A stretch of DNA of 64,000 bases. Source: Craterostigma plantagineum. Lineage: Eukaryota; Streptophyta; Magnoliopsida; Lamiales; Linderniaceae. Made by a program: the position numbers and the translations under genes. Position 1 is the first letter of the stretch; each line of letters starts with the position of its first letter. Under the pieces are notes generated by a model. The model did no database searches. It worked only from the letters and a program-made list of their open reading frames with translations, and was not told the DNA's origin. The DNA lies in NCBI GenBank assembly GCA_027422505.1, contig JAPQWV010001356.1:29808-93807 (forward strand), given 5' to 3'. Positions 32,806-44,349 of this stretch are shown here, piece by piece.

Positions 32806-33696
32806 TCAAGTTTGGAAGTCCAGGTACAGCACTTCCTTCTCGATCCCGTCTTCCTCGCCTGCGAGATAGTGCTTCAACCTATGGCCGTTCACCTTAAAAG
32901 TACCTTGCTCCATACCTGAAATCTCAACAGTACCATAAGGGAAAACACGGGTAACAGTGAACGGTCCTGACCAGCGTGATCTAAGCTTGCCAGGAAAAAT
33001 TCTAAGTCGAGAGTTAAAAAGAAGGACCTGATCCCCTTCCTGAAACTCTCGTCTTTGCCTAATTTTCTTACCGTGATAGGCTTTAGAACGTTCCTTGTAC
33101 ATGCTGGCGTTATCTCAAGCCGATAAACGCCACTCGTCTAACTCGTTGATTTGGAGTTGTCGCTTTCCGCCGGCATTCCCCAAATCAAGATTCAAGGACT
33201 TGATAGCCCAATATGCCTTATGCTCTATTTCTACGGGAAGATGGCATGCTTTTCCATAGACTAGTCTATATGGTGTAGTGCCTATGGGAGTCTTATATGC
33301 AGTCCTATATGCCCAAAGTGCATCATTCAACTTATTTGCCCACTCCCTACGGTTCCCCTCTATGGTTTTCTCTAGAATGCGTTTCAACTCGCGGTTCACT
33401 ACTTCGACTTGACCACTAGCTTGGGGATGGTACGGGGTGGATAGGCTATGTCTAACACCGTAATGTTCTAAAGTGCGTGCAAACTGGGTGTTGCAAAAGT
33501 GTGTGCCTCTATCACTAATAATGCATCTAGGTGCCCCAAAACGTGAAAACAATGCTCGCAAAAATCTAACGACTACCCTAGCATCGTTCGTGGGTAAGGC
33601 TTGCGCCTCGGCCCACTTGGAAACATAATCGACAGCGACTAGGATGTACTTATTGTTGTACGAGCTAGGAAATGGACCCATAAATCTATACCCCAT
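32806..33696 (-). pseudogene. Athila-like integrase
   Basis: 33696-33115 is the DDE core: first Asp in VAVDYVSKW, second in IISDRGTHF, Glu in VNRELKRI, with YHPQASGQ between. 33102-32806 is the C-terminal GPY/F-type module (RSRWSGPFTVTRVFPYG). The two frames are split by a small indel near 33108. The H2C2 zinc finger precedes on the pol frame, separated by a TAG (33729-33731) and a one-base loss in the GIDFMGP motif. Integrase inserts the cDNA; these three lesions disable it. Confidence 0.85.
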
Positions 33697-33728
33697 ACAT
33701 CGAAAATTTCACAAACTAAAATGAAGTT

Positions 33729-35984
33729 CTAGGGCATTTCGTCGCGTTTCGAGAGATTACCTGCGCGCTGACACTGATCACAAGTGTCAACGTACCTTTG
33801 GGCGTCCTTGAAGATCGTGGGCCAGTAGAATCCGCTCTCCAACACCTTCTGAGCGGTACGATTTGCTGCATAATGCCCTCCGGTCGGTCCGTTGTGGCAA
33901 TGCCTAAGGATCTGCATTGATTCCGGGGCAGCCACGCATCGCCGTATTACCTGGTCTGCACATCGCCTGAAAAGATACGGGTCTTCCCAAAAGTAGTACC
34001 TCAAATCAGAAAAGAATTTCTTCTTTTGCTGACTCGTGTACTCCTTTGGTAGGACCCTCGCAACAAGATAGTTAGCGTAATCTGCAAACCAGGGAGTGTC
34101 GTCATTTACCACATGTATCGAGTAGAGGTGCTCGTCTGGGAACCGATCGTGTATCGCCCTTTCGTCCTTATGATATATCTCGGACTCCTCTAGTCGGGAG
34201 AGGTGGTCCGCCGCTAGGTTCTCCGCACCCTTCTTGTCGCGGATCTCTATGTCGAACTCTTGCAGTAGCAGGATCCACCGAATTAGCCGTGGCTTGGCAT
34301 CGGGCTTTGCTAACAAGTACTTGAGAGCAGAGTGGTCAGTGAAAACAATAACTTTAGATAGGATTAGATATGACCTGAACTTGTCGAACGCAAACACGAC
34401 GGCCAACAGCTCCTTTTCGGTGGTCGTGTAATTGGCCTGGGCTGCGTCTAACGTCTTACTCGCGTAGTAGATTGGTCTGAAGTGGTTATCCTTACGCTGC
34501 CCTAGCACGGCCCCAACTGCATAATCACTAGCATCGCACATCAGTTCAAAGGGCAGCCCCCAATCAGGGGCTACCATAATAGGTGCTGCGACTAATCGTT
34601 CCTTGAGTAAATTGAAAGCATGCAGGCATTCGTCATTAAAATCAAACGGGGCATCTTTCTCTAACAATCTAGACATAGGACGTGCGATCTTAGAAAAATC
34701 TTTAATAAACCTACGATAAAATCCCGCATGTCCTAGAAAGCTTCTAATCGACTTCACGTTCGAGGGAACGGGTAATTTTTCTATAGTCTCTAACTTAGCT
34801 CGGTCCACTTCGATTCCTTTAGAGGAAATCTTATGACCGAGAACTATACCCTCTCGAACCAGGAAGTGGCACTTTTCCCAATTAAGCGCCAAATTCGTTT
34901 CCTCGCATCGTGCGAGCACGAGCTTCAGATTCGATAAACATGCATCAAACGAGGAACCGAAAACAGAGAAATCGTCCATAAATACCTCCATTACCTCACC
35001 TACCAGTTCGTCGAATATGGCCATCATGCATCGCTGGAAGGTGGCTGGGGCATTGCATAATCCGAACGGCATCCTTCGGTACGCGAACGTTCCGAACGGG
35101 CACGTAAACGTGGTCTTCTCCTGGTCCTCAGGTGCTATGGGAATCTGCAGATAACCTGACAAACCATCAAGGAAACAATAAAATGAGTGACCCGCTAACT
35201 TTTCTAACATTTGATCAATAAATGGTAAAGGGAAATGATCCTTTCGCGTGGCATCGTTCAACTTCCTGTAGTCGATGCAGACGCGCCATTCGGTCACAGT
35301 CCTCGTCGGGATTAGTTCGTTCCTGTCGTTGGCGACGACCGTCATGCCTCCTTTCTTAGGGACTACTTGGACCGGGCTGACCCATGCGCTGTCTGAAATG
35401 GGATAGATCATCCCCGCGTCTAGCAGCTTGATCACCTCCTTCTTGACAACGTCCTTCATGTTGGGATTGAGGCGCCTTTGACGTTGAGCGACCGGCTTGA
35501 AGTCGTCCTCCATGAGGATCTTGTGCGTGCAGTAGCTCGGATTGATACCCCTTATGTCAGATATCTTCCAAGCCAAGGCCTTCTTGTGCGCCTTCAGCAC
35601 GTCTAAGAGCTGGCCCTTCTGCTCGTCGTCAAGGCTTGACGAGATGATGACCGGCAGCCCTCCATTGCTGCTAAGGAATGCGTACTCGAGGTGGTCGGGC
35701 AGCGGCTTCAACTCTAGGACCGGTGGCTCCTCAACCGAGCTCTTTTCCTTGTCCTCTTCGCTGCTCTCGTCGATGGCTATAATAGGCTCGTCGACTTCCT
35801 CCTCACACTCATCGATCGCCATAAGCGTGTGTATGTCCGGATCACTAACCTGTGATAGACCTTGCACGGAAAAGAGAAAGTCGTGCTCAAATACGTCTAA
35901 GAAATAACACTTATCATCCTGCTCGCTACTCTTTTTCATCGAGTCGGCCATATCAAAGGTAACCTTTTCCCCATCTACCGTCAA
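33729..35984 (-). CDS. Athila-like Pol: RT, RNase H and integrase zinc finger
   Basis: An intact 751-residue frame. RT spans about residues 190-420, with the fingers motif [24 protein letters not shown], and the catalytic [10 protein letters not shown] near residue 335; Met and the two Asp are present. RNase H begins near 480 ([14 protein letters not shown]) and includes [11 protein letters not shown] and DHSALKYLL. The H2C2 integrase finger is at the end ([11 protein letters not shown] ... CDQCQRAG). The first 190 residues are a spacer after the lost protease. The chosen ATG lies just inside the deletion joint, so the native start was upstream. RT plus RNase H would copy element RNA; this copy lacks gag to package it. 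Long and uninterrupted, hence a fairly young element. Confidence 0.9.
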   Translation of the reverse strand: MTVDGEKVTFDMADSMKKSSEQDDKCYFLDVFEHDFLFSVQGLSQVSDPDIHTLMAIDECEEEVDEPIIAIDESSEEDKEKSSVEEPPVLELKPLPDHLEYAFLSSNGGLPVIISSSLDDEQKGQLLDVLKAHKKALAWKISDIRGINPSYCTHKILMEDDFKPVAQRQRRLNPNMKDVVKKEVIKLLDAGMIYPISDSAWVSPVQVVPKKGGMTVVANDRNELIPTRTVTEWRVCIDYRKLNDATRKDHFPLPFIDQMLEKLAGHSFYCFLDGLSGYLQIPIAPEDQEKTTFTCPFGTFAYRRMPFGLCNAPATFQRCMMAIFDELVGEVMEVFMDDFSVFGSSFDACLSNLKLVLARCEETNLALNWEKCHFLVREGIVLGHKISSKGIEVDRAKLETIEKLPVPSNVKSIRSFLGHAGFYRRFIKDFSKIARPMSRLLEKDAPFDFNDECLHAFNLLKERLVAAPIMVAPDWGLPFELMCDASDYAVGAVLGQRKDNHFRPIYYASKTLDAAQANYTTTEKELLAVVFAFDKFRSYLILSKVIVFTDHSALKYLLAKPDAKPRLIRWILLLQEFDIEIRDKKGAENLAADHLSRLEESEIYHKDERAIHDRFPDEHLYSIHVVNDDTPWFADYANYLVARVLPKEYTSQQKKKFFSDLRYYFWEDPYLFRRCADQVIRRCVAAPESMQILRHCHNGPTGGHYAANRTAQKVLESGFYWPTIFKDAQRYVDTCDQCQRAGNLSKRDEMP

Positions 35985-35995
35985 GGTTAACGTCC

Positions 35996-36828
35996 AGACA
36001 TATTAAAGCAACGAAACAGATTCATAGAATGATAAATAGTCAAAACATAGAGTCACGATAATCATACGTCTTAACTACGAAATATCCTAACGTTCATCTA
36101 ATCCCGAACACAAAGGGGAATTAGCTACGCATAATAGACGAGAAAACAACGCAAGAAATAAGGAATAAAGGCGAAGAATTCATATTCTTGATATACGGAT
36201 GATCTGCGATGATAGCGCGGGAGATTCTTCGTTCTTCGTTAAATCGGGCGTGATTTCGTCGATGATCCGTCTCTTGCGCTCCGGGACGTGATTCTGCGTT
36301 CTTTTGTGCTATTTTCATCTCTAGAGGGATTAGGGTTGATCTCTGGTCAGTTGTACCCTTTCTGGGTTGAATTTGGGCTTTTTATAGCGACTTCCGTCAC
36401 GGTCACGGCCTGGGACATGGGCCGTCACGGCCGTGACCATCACCGTTTCTACGTTGTATGCATTCTGCCCAGAGTCACGGCCAAGTGCATGAGGTGTCAC
36501 GGCCGTGACCTTCTCCAGCCCAAGTCTCTGCCTGATGTCACGGTCTGGAGCACAGGGTGTCACGGCCGTGACCATGGCAGTGAGTTAAACTCCGCGTTCT
36601 GCCTCACGTCACGGTCTAGTGCGTGTCTGTCACGGCCGTGACGTGTGGCAGTATTCGTCCTTTTGCTCCGTTTGCTTCGTTTTTGTTCCTTTTCGCCCGA
36701 AACTTGTCCTGAGCTCCTTCAATATCAAAATAAGTGTAAGTATGTTGAATAAGTGCACAAAGTGATTGCTAAAACTATATTATTCCCCAATAAAGTATCA
36801 CGATAAACGCACTAAAATGCGTTTATCA
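35996..36828 (-). repeat. Athila-like element 5' LTR, truncated
   Basis: 833 bp matching 27656-28490 of the other LTR with few differences. It lacks about 570 bp of the LTR 3' part and is fused through AGACAT directly to pol. It carries four perfect GTCACGGCCGTGAC palindromes: 36424-36437, 36496-36509, 36559-36572 and 36629-36642. Confidence 0.85.
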
Positions 36829-36833
36829 AACCT

Positions 36834-37729
36834 ACAATGCCCAAGAAACTACAAAACTAGATCCGAAGTCCAGGAAGTGTTTGTTCTTGGGGTATGCTGA
36901 TGGTGTGAAGGGGTATCGCCTGTGGGACCCCACTGCCCACAAGGTTGTCTTCAGCAGGGAGGTTATCTTCTTAGAAGATAAACTAATCAGAGAAAATGAT
37001 AGCACTACGAAGGAATGTTCAGAGACTACGGCGATTCAGGTGAAAGGGAAGTCTATCGAACAAGATTCTTCTGAAGCAGCACCGGAGCACGAGGAAGGAC
37101 CAAGCGAATCTTCAGAGCCAGAACCTAGAAGGGGCACACGCAAAAGAGCCGCACCATCTTGGCATGAAGATTACGATATGGACAGCAACGTTGCATACTG
37201 TCTTCTAACTGATGACGGAGAGCCATCAACTCTTCAAGAAGCACTGAACAGTTCAGATGCATATCAGTGGTTGGCGGCAATGCAAGAAGAAATGGAAGCT
37301 CTGCGGAAAAATACGACTTGGGAGCTGGTGCCACTACCGACTGGCAGAAAGGCAATCGGCAATAAATGGGTCTTTAAGATCAAGCGGAACAGCGATGATC
37401 AAGTAGAGCGGTTTCGTGCACGACAGGTGGTTAAAGGCTATGCTCAGAAAGAAGGCATCGACTTCAACGAGATATTCTCACCTGTGGTTCGACTGACGAC
37501 TGTTCGGGTACTCCTGGCGATGTGTGCTACATTCGACCTACATCTAGAGCAACTAGATGTGAAGACGGCTTTTCTTCATGGAGATCTTGAAGAAGAGATT
37601 TATATGCTCCAGCCAGAAGGTTTTGAAGACAAAGAAAAGCAGAACTTGGTTTGCAGGTTGAACAAATCTATATACGGTCTCAAACAGGCACCGAGGTGTT
37701 GGTATAAGAGATTTGATTCCTCATCATGA
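36834..37729 (+). pseudogene. copia-2 integrase tail and first half of RT
   Basis: Resumes copia-2 after the gypsy insertion: LDPKSRKCLFLGYADGVKGY, an acidic linker (EHEEGPSESSEPEP), then the RT opening (MQEEMEALRKNTTWELVPL), [35 protein letters not shown] and [10 protein letters not shown] one-base change near 37715 shifts the next block. Arg in place of Leu in ARQVVKG is a minor variant. Confidence 0.85.
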
Positions 37730-38777
37730 GCCTTGGATACAACAGATTGAACGCAGACCCTTGTGCATATTTCAAGAGGTTTGGTGAAAATGATTTTATC
37801 ATATTACTATTGTATGTTGACGACATGTTGGTAGCAGGCCCCAACAAAGATCGTGTTGAAGAAATCAAGGCACAGTTGGCTAGGGAATTCGAAATGAAGG
37901 ACTTGGGACCAGCAAACAAGATTCTAGGGATGCAAATTTACCGAGACAAAAATAACAAGAAGATTTGGCTTTCACAGAAGAATTATCTGAGGAAGGTTTT
38001 GCGACGCTTCAATATGCAAGATTGTAAGTCAATTTCTACCCCACTTCTTGTTAATTTCAAATTATCCTCAAGTATGAGTCCTAGCAGTGAAGAAGGGAGG
38101 ATGGAGATGTCTCGAGTACCGTATGCATCAGCGGTGGGAAGTCTTATGTTCGCGATGATTTGTACACGACCAGACATTGCACATGCAGTGGGAGTAGTAA
38201 GTCGGTACATGGCGAATCCGGGCAAAGAGCATTGGAGCGCAATGAAGAGGATCCTACGATATATCAAAGGAACCTCAGATGTTGCATTATGTTACGGGGG
38301 AGCAGACTTTACTGTCAGAGGGTATGTTGACTCTGATTATGCAGGTGATCTTGACAAGAGCAAATCTACCACGGGTTATGTGTTCACTCTTACTGGCGGA
38401 GCCGTAAGCTGGGTGTCGGAACTTCAGTCCGTTGTCGCGACGTCAACAACTGAAGCAGAATATGTTGCAGCTACGCAGGCAAGTAAAGAGGCGGTATGGT
38501 TGAAATGATCATGGAGGAACTCGGGCACGAACAGAAGAATATTCTTCTGTTCTGTGACAGTCAGAGTGCCTTGCATCTCGCAAGGAATCTAGCTTTTCAT
38601 TCCAGGTCAAAACACATACGAGTCCAGTATCACTTCGTTCGTGAGAAAGTGGAAGAGGGCACGGTTGATATGCAGAAAATTCATACGAAAGATAACCTAG
38701 CAGATTTCTTGACGAAGGCGGTCAACACTGACAAGTTCGTTTGGTGTCGTTCCTCAAGTGGCCTAGCGGAGACGTAA
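37726..38777 (+). pseudogene. copia-2 RT catalytic half and RNase H
   Basis: 37726-38508 holds the catalytic YVDD ([13 protein letters not shown]), KDLGPANKILGMQI, TRPDIAHAVGVVSRY and the RNase H start (YVDSDYAGDLDKSKSTTGY) with STTEAEYVAATQA. A stop after AVWLK, caused by a one-base change, passes the rest to the frame 38496-38777 (LFCDSQSALHLARN, HIRVQYHFVRE, NLADFLTKAV). Both enzymatic domains are nearly complete. Confidence 0.85.
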
Positions 38778-38839
38778 GCAACAGGAATGGCAAGGGAGAA
38801 AGAATGATGTGAAGATCCGATTGATCCTCAATCAAATCT

Positions 38840-38852
38840 TCAAGTGGGAGAT
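38840..38852 (+). promoter_or_regulatory. copia-2 polypurine tract
   Basis: CAAGTGGGAGAT immediately before the 3' LTR; the same tract is seen in copia-3. Confidence 0.75.
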
Positions 38853-39345
38853 TATCGACATAATAGATGAGCTGGAAGAATCCAAAATCATTTGAAGACA
38901 AACTGCACGTGGGATTTTTAATAGTCAAAGTGGCATGCTTTATTAGGTGGGCGCATGATATGAAAATTCATGCTTTCAGACCCACGCGTCTCCTCACATG
39001 TAAAAAAGGCTTCAAGCCTTTGCCTATAAATAGGCTACGAACGATCAGTGCAAAATCATCCCAGACAGAGAGAATAATTAGTGAGAGATAGAGAGAAAAT
39101 TAATAGAGAGTTTGTCGGGTATTTTCTCCGACTATAAAGAGAGAGGTTGAGGGTTTTCTCCTTTATAGATTGAGAGGTTGTAACTCCTATATTTTTCTCT
39201 ATAGTGGATTCTTCTTCCTTGCCCGTGGTTTTTACCCCGATTTGTTTGGGGATTTTCCACGTTAAATCTCGGTGTCCACATTTTATCTTTAATTATCCAA
39301 ATATTAGCCGCAATATTTTCGACCGGGTCCGCTGCCACGCCAACA
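38853..39345 (+). repeat. copia-2 3' LTR
   Basis: 493 bp from TATCGACATAATAG (first base pair changed from TG to TA) to CGCCAACA, followed by the GTATA duplication. The TATA box is near 39023. Confidence 0.9.
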
Positions 39346-39350
39346 GTATA

Positions 39351-40142
39351 ATCGTAATTTTCGTACATTACACAAATAGAGTATCCGTGGAGATGCTTCG
39401 GATTGGAGTAAAAGCACTAGCAACTGTAATTTTTTTTTATTTTTTTATTTTTTATTTTTGAGATAAACATATATATAATATGTTTAATTGTAATCCTATA
39501 TGGGTTGTGGCTCGTTTAGTAGTTTGCATTTATATTGTCAGCCATCGATCAAACGTTAAGTAAGAAAAATCATTTTAATCGTCATCTAACTTTCACGTAT
39601 GTTCTTCTCGTTGCTTCATCTAATTAACGCTCTCATATCTTGTTGTCATTCCCAGTATAGGGAAGAAGGAACTTCGAGCAAAGAGCATCGAAATAGTCTT
39701 ATTTTTATAATCACTTCTAGGAAGGCTCGGCTCATTACTCTAGCCTTGTTCTTCTCCTTGCTTCCTCACCCTTCACCTTCATTTCTATTTGTCTACCTCA
39801 ATTCAATTTTTCAGTTATTGTGGCGGCATATTGGTGACAGTTTGATTACAGTTATAAATCACACAGTTTATGATAAAAAGCTCATTACACAGTTTATGAT
39901 ATAAAGCTCCGAAGTATAGCAGATTATTCTCACGTGGCATTTTCACTAGATATATATGATAATTCATTTACCAAAAAAAAAAAGCAACGCAAATGAACAT
40001 CTACGTTGAATAAGCTTCTTCGACATAAATTATGAAGTTTCGGAGAAGTTAACAAAAGAATTCAAAGTTGTTCAGCGATAATTTATCTATTCAAACGATA
40101 TAAGTTTGAAACCCATAAAACAAAGTCTCAAATAAACCCACT
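39351..40142. other. Duplicated host flank
   Basis: No gene. 39640-39950 is similar to 3.63-3.96 and 16.62-16.9 kb. 39985-40140 matches the 3' flank of type II genes at 8.87-9.06 kb. A long T/A run sits at 39428-39460. Confidence 0.5.
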
Positions 40143-41714
40143 TCAATGGTGAGCCAAAAGCCACTTAACCTTTTCTTCATTTAAAATTTTCAGTAAAACT
40201 TCTCTTCTTTGGTGGAAGAGTGAAACACTTTCAGGCCAAGTTGGGTCTTCGTCATCATCGGTAGAAGATCCCTTCGATCCATTAGCTTTCTCCAGTCCGT
40301 CAGCTATGCAAGCTAAACACAAAGTAATAAGATTATCAACAGTTGAGCAACAAATGTAATGATAATGATGTTGTCTGTCTGTCCTTTCATATAATAATGC
40401 CATAAAAAAAAGTGCAAAAGCCACCTTCTTCAATAGGTTCAGCAGATTGTTGAATCTCCTCCTCGTCAGAAGGACGATTTGCAGCTGCAGCAGTAGAGTC
40501 TTCTTGTTGGAAAGGCATTGGGATTTTGAACGAAAACTTTGCCAAGTTTATGCCTTCTCTGTGCTGCGGGTTTTCGTCCAAGTACCTTGAAATGAAAGCA
40601 TCATGTTTCTGTAAGTAAATTAATAACTTGCTGCAGAAAATGATCGAAAAGTTGTCAAGAGATTAACCGCATTATTTATACCTTCGTATCTCAGCCTTAG
40701 ACCTAAACATTTTGCCCCACGGAGCGTAATAGTACCTGTAGATGTAGAGTCAGTCATAAAGAACATCCATCCCCATTAATTGCATTTAAAAAAAACTTTC
40801 TGCCATCCAATTAAGCAATGGCCAATTAATAAAGTAAAAAGATAAAGCACATTTAACACTGCATTTGGGTTGAAGAAAGTAGTGTTGAAAAAAATGGGAG
40901 AGGAAACAGTTTTGAGTAAGTTTTTCTTTCGTTTTCCTCACCTTTTGTGAAGTAATAGTCTTCCTTAGTTTTAAGTATAAATTAAAACTAGATTTTCTAT
41001 TCTTTTCTTTTCCTTACCTATTACTTCCATCAACCAAACATAATATCTAGTTTCCCTTTTCCCTTTCATTTCCTTTTCCCAACTAATTATCACAACAAAA
41101 TGCACCCTAAAAACTTAGTTGTACTTAGTTCTAAGTATAAACTGAAACTAGTGTTTCTTTTCTTTCCTTACCTATATTACTTATCAACCAAATAAAAAAC
41201 TAGTTTTTCTTTTTCCTTTCATTTTCTTTTCCCTACTAATTCCAACAAAATAAGCACACCCTAAAAACTAATGTTAGAGAAAAGGAAAATGAAAAACGAA
41301 AAGAAGTCGGATACTTACACATCTGCAATTCTTGAAGTACGCCATTCAACTCTGAGCCTCACACGTCGGTCCCACCCAAGAGGAGGCCGAGGGATGTTGC
41401 GCCTGTCTCTTACCCAGACCCTACTTCCATCATGTTCGATGTCAGACGGGTCTTCACATGACATGTCGGTTTCCATTCCTTGCCTTGTCCATCGCAAATG
41501 AATGGCTGCTCATTAAAATGTTCTCTTATTTCTTCATATTTTTCCTTGCATGGAACAATCCTCCAGTGATAGCACTTTTGGCACTGAACGACAAACTTAG
41601 CCCCCATAGCTGATGAGGTGGAACGTTTTCTTACTCTTCCAACAGATTGCCTCCCTTCCTCAGTTTTCCAAGGCTTATCCTCTGAAGAAGATGATGACGA
41701 GTTTTTTTCAGCAC
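40143..41714 (-). pseudogene. CW-MBD type II gene with one frameshift (copy F)
   Basis: Four minus-strand coding exons with consensus splice sites: 41714-41319, 40735-40682, 40585-40425, 40303-40143. Exon 1 opens with a Ser-rich/basic lead (SSSSSSEDKPW, RVRKRSTSSA). The CW zinc finger follows, with CQKC, WRIVP and FICDG, then DIEHDGSRVWV and the MBD start PPLGWDRRVRL. Exon 2 is YYYAPWGKMFRSKAEIR, exon 3 YLDENPQHREGINL..., exon 4 an acidic/Lys-rich tail ending LLAHH. All intron phases agree. The only lesion I find is a one-base frame change near 41468, between EWKP and DMSC. These proteins are nuclear, and the CW finger binds histone H3 tails in related proteins. It could be a recent pseudogene or a gene with a sequence error. 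It is head to head with copy E. Confidence 0.8.
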
Positions 41715-44110
41715 CTAGTCACACTGAGTTGCTATAGAATTTTGAATGATAGTTGCACAATCGAACTTCAGATGGAGGAGCACATATAAGTATAACCAAG
41801 GTGTATAAAAAACTTATTCAAAGTAAAAATTGTAGGACAGCGTCATTCTGGGATTCTATCCTAAAAAAACCAAAAGGTGTTCTCTCAAGGGAAGTTGTTT
41901 AATATATATATATTTAGTGAGTCTGGTCTTTGCCTAAGCAACGTGGAATTGTAATTCTCAAATCCAAGCATGAGTGGTTCGAAGATGCCAAACTCAATAA
42001 GGTTTCATGCAAAATAAACTCACCATCATCTAAACATATTAGGACAGCAACCTATACAGTCAGCATTTTAGCCAGCAAAACTATTGTGGTACACAGATTA
42101 ACTCATGACCACAACAACCTTTATGCTGATGCCTTGGATATTTCGGCACTGAACTACTTCATCATCTATTGTGATGAGTACCAATTTTGCATTCAATCGG
42201 ACAAAGTTAACCACTATTGACTATGAATCGCATGAATATGCTCTTTAGGTTCAATTGTGTGCTATGCATAGTCATACACAGTGCATAAAAGCATCGCAAA
42301 CAGCATGCTATTATAATAACTCGCTTGAGTGTCATGATATGTGCCATACAGGTAAACAAACTAAGGTTAAGACTAAGAGACATCTGCCACCCCAAACAAA
42401 ATCTTCTTTAGTGCTATTTGTTTTTAAGAAAAAAAAAAGACTGTTCCAGAGAGGACAAATTCTGCCGAAGGAAACAGCAATCTTCCCAAAAAGCCCACGT
42501 CCCAGAAAAAGATAACCACTAATGTGTAAAACTGAAAAAGAAATAATAAGTAAATCAGAAAATAAAAATCATGACCAAGATTGCACACAGAGCACAGGAA
42601 ACAAGATCATTTATAAGCCAATTACATCTTTGCACATCTGAAACCACATAAATCTTGTCACACGCAAGACACAAACAAAAACCACAAATTGATGAAAATT
42701 AATAAGATTAGGAGATCTGAAGAGGGCTTTACCAACAAAAATTACGAGTTTTGATACGCTCCTTCAGTGATATATGCTTGATTTTACACAGCCTCTTCGC
42801 GACGAGCTCGCCAAGGTTTTCTTGTTGAGATTGAGAAAAAGGGAGAGCTGATCTGTATTTCATGAGATAGACTGTATATTAATTTTATTTTAACCCTCAT
42901 AAATACAAAATATAAGTCATTCTTGCCTATCCGGTAGAATCGTAATCGAACCTGAATAATTAATACTTATGTAAAGTAAAAGTAGCAAATGCTATCAAGT
43001 CACCGCGGACGTACATTTTGAGAATCAGATAAAAACCGAACCTAAAAAATTACATATGTGTAACTCATATGGAGCTATTCGAGTCTCTGATCCAGTCCAA
43101 ACCTACATATGTTGTTCCTTTGTAGATGTTCACCTACAATCCGAGCCTACATATGCCATTTACTCAATGTGGTTCAATACCCTCCGAGGCTACATATTAC
43201 ACACATTTCCTTTATTTTCTTTCCGAACCTACATATTACATGTATTCTATTTAGCAATTTTTCGGATACTCCGGCCTACATAGGTAATCTTCACTACGAT
43301 AATTAATACTTATGTAAAGTAAAAGTAGCAAATGCTATCAAGAAACGGCGGGCCTACATTATGAGAATCAGTTAAAAACCCGAACCTAAAAATTTACATA
43401 TGTGTAACTCATATGGAGCTGTTCGAGATTCTGATCCAGTCCGAACCTACATATGTTGTTACTTTGAAGATGTTCACCTACAATCCAAGCCTACACGTGC
43501 CATTTATTCAATGTGGTTCAATACCATCCGAGCCTACATATTTACACACGTTTCTCTATTTTCTTTCCGAACCTACATAAACATGTATACTATTTAGCAA
43601 TTTTTCGGATACTCCGAGCCTACATATGCTTCACTACGAAAATGAACTAAGTTTTAATTTGACAGTGTTCGGAACATTTAAATTGATGCAGGTTAGGTTA
43701 CTTCCATCAAGTGATGAAACTCAAAATTACTAAGCACAATTGCTCAACAAGGTTTCTTTATATACACATCAGTGCTCCTAAGAGGCATTTTGTAAAGCAC
43801 TGGCGGAATACTCCGATCTAAGCACATAATTGAAGTATTACGTCGCAAAACAACCCCAAATCAGTAACAATATGAAAAAACTCGATCACACCGACAAGTT
43901 ACATATGCCTATTAGAAAGACAACTAACCTAGATGAAGCCGCCGGGTGACGATCGAGCTGAGCCTCGTCAATACTCCGCCGTGAGAAGGGACGGTTAGGG
44001 AGTGATATTTTCCGGCGACGAGGGAGGAAACGTCCGGCGTCGACGACCTCACCCATCGCCGGCGCTGTGCGGTGGAATTTCGAATCATGATTGTCTATCT
44101 CGAGGTGAAT
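41715..44110 (-). other. Leader region of copy F (introns and first exon)
   Basis: Minus-strand leader parallel to that of copy E: first exon ending CTTCATCTAG then GT (near 43933), the TACATATG/CCGAACCTACAT-rich intron, and the conserved basic exon near 42745-42865. Sequence 41745-42240 has no counterpart that I recognise. The region 43930-44100 is the inverted match of 44345-44480. Confidence 0.6.
42971..43655. repeat. 343-bp tandem duplication
   Basis: The block starting GTAAAGTAAAAGTAGCAAATG at 42971 recurs at 43314. Each copy contains ACATATGTGTAACTCATATGG and several CCGA(A/G)CCTACATA motifs. It lies within the leader intron of copy F; similar motifs, un-duplicated, occur near 2.2-2.5, 44.7-45.1 and 52.4-52.75 kb. 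Confidence 0.75.
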
Positions 44111-44345
44111 AATGGGTTAATTTCAGTTTTGAATTTATCATATGATATGAGAAAAATATACTACGGATTTACTTGGTCTGCACTGTAGATAACTATTAAC
44201 TCCTATTCTATGGGTGGTGTGGTGGTTCCCACTATTGTTATTTTTATTAATAATATTTGTAATTAATTAGAGAATGTCAAATGGTTTTTCCATTACTACG
44301 CAGATTTCAAGCTTGGTATAAAAATAAGACAATTCAACTGAGCAT
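44111..44345. promoter_or_regulatory. Head-to-head spacer with TATA box
   Basis: About 235 bp between the opposed first exons of copies F and E. TATAAAAATA at 44317-44326 on the plus strand is placed for a start near 44350, just before the exon that ends at 44474. No equally clear TATA was seen for the minus side. Confidence 0.45.
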
Positions 44346-44349
44346 CACC

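Larger units (their letters stand above)
27085..36833 (-). mobile_element. Athila-like Ty3/gypsy element inserted in copia-2
   Basis: A 9.7-kb element read on the minus strand. Order: partial 5' LTR (36828-35996), RT-RNase H (35984-33729), integrase (33696-32806), palindromic repeat region, an extra ORF (31454-30148), long non-coding 3' region, purine tract, 3' LTR (28490-27085). FMDD in RT, a large extra ORF after integrase and long non-coding parts point to the Athila/Tat branch of plant gypsy elements. Gag, protease and the end of the 5' LTR are deleted. No target-site duplication is visible, and four or five extra bases (AACCT) match the internal side of the other LTR. Confidence 0.85.
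24789..39345 (+). mobile_element. Ty1/copia element copia-2, split by an Athila-like insertion
   Basis: Copia element on the plus strand: 5' LTR 24789-25241 (truncated), gag-protease-integrase to about 27084, then a 9.7-kb gypsy insertion, then integrase tail, RT and RNase H 36834-38777, purine tract and 3' LTR 38853-39345. A 5-bp duplication GTATA flanks the whole (24784-24788, 39346-39350). The integrase reading joins across the gypsy insertion (SPVYVM | NAQETT), which proves the nesting order. The pol matches copia-3 closely. Confidence 0.9.

Noticed and set aside
39351..39630. Possible third LTR or exon right of copia-2
   Set aside because: The target duplication GTATA ends the element at 39345; the remainder is host flank.
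40867..41280. Potential gene between exon 1 and exon 2 of copy F
   Set aside because: Repeated TTTTCCTTACCTATTACTTCC phrases only; it is intron shared with copy B.
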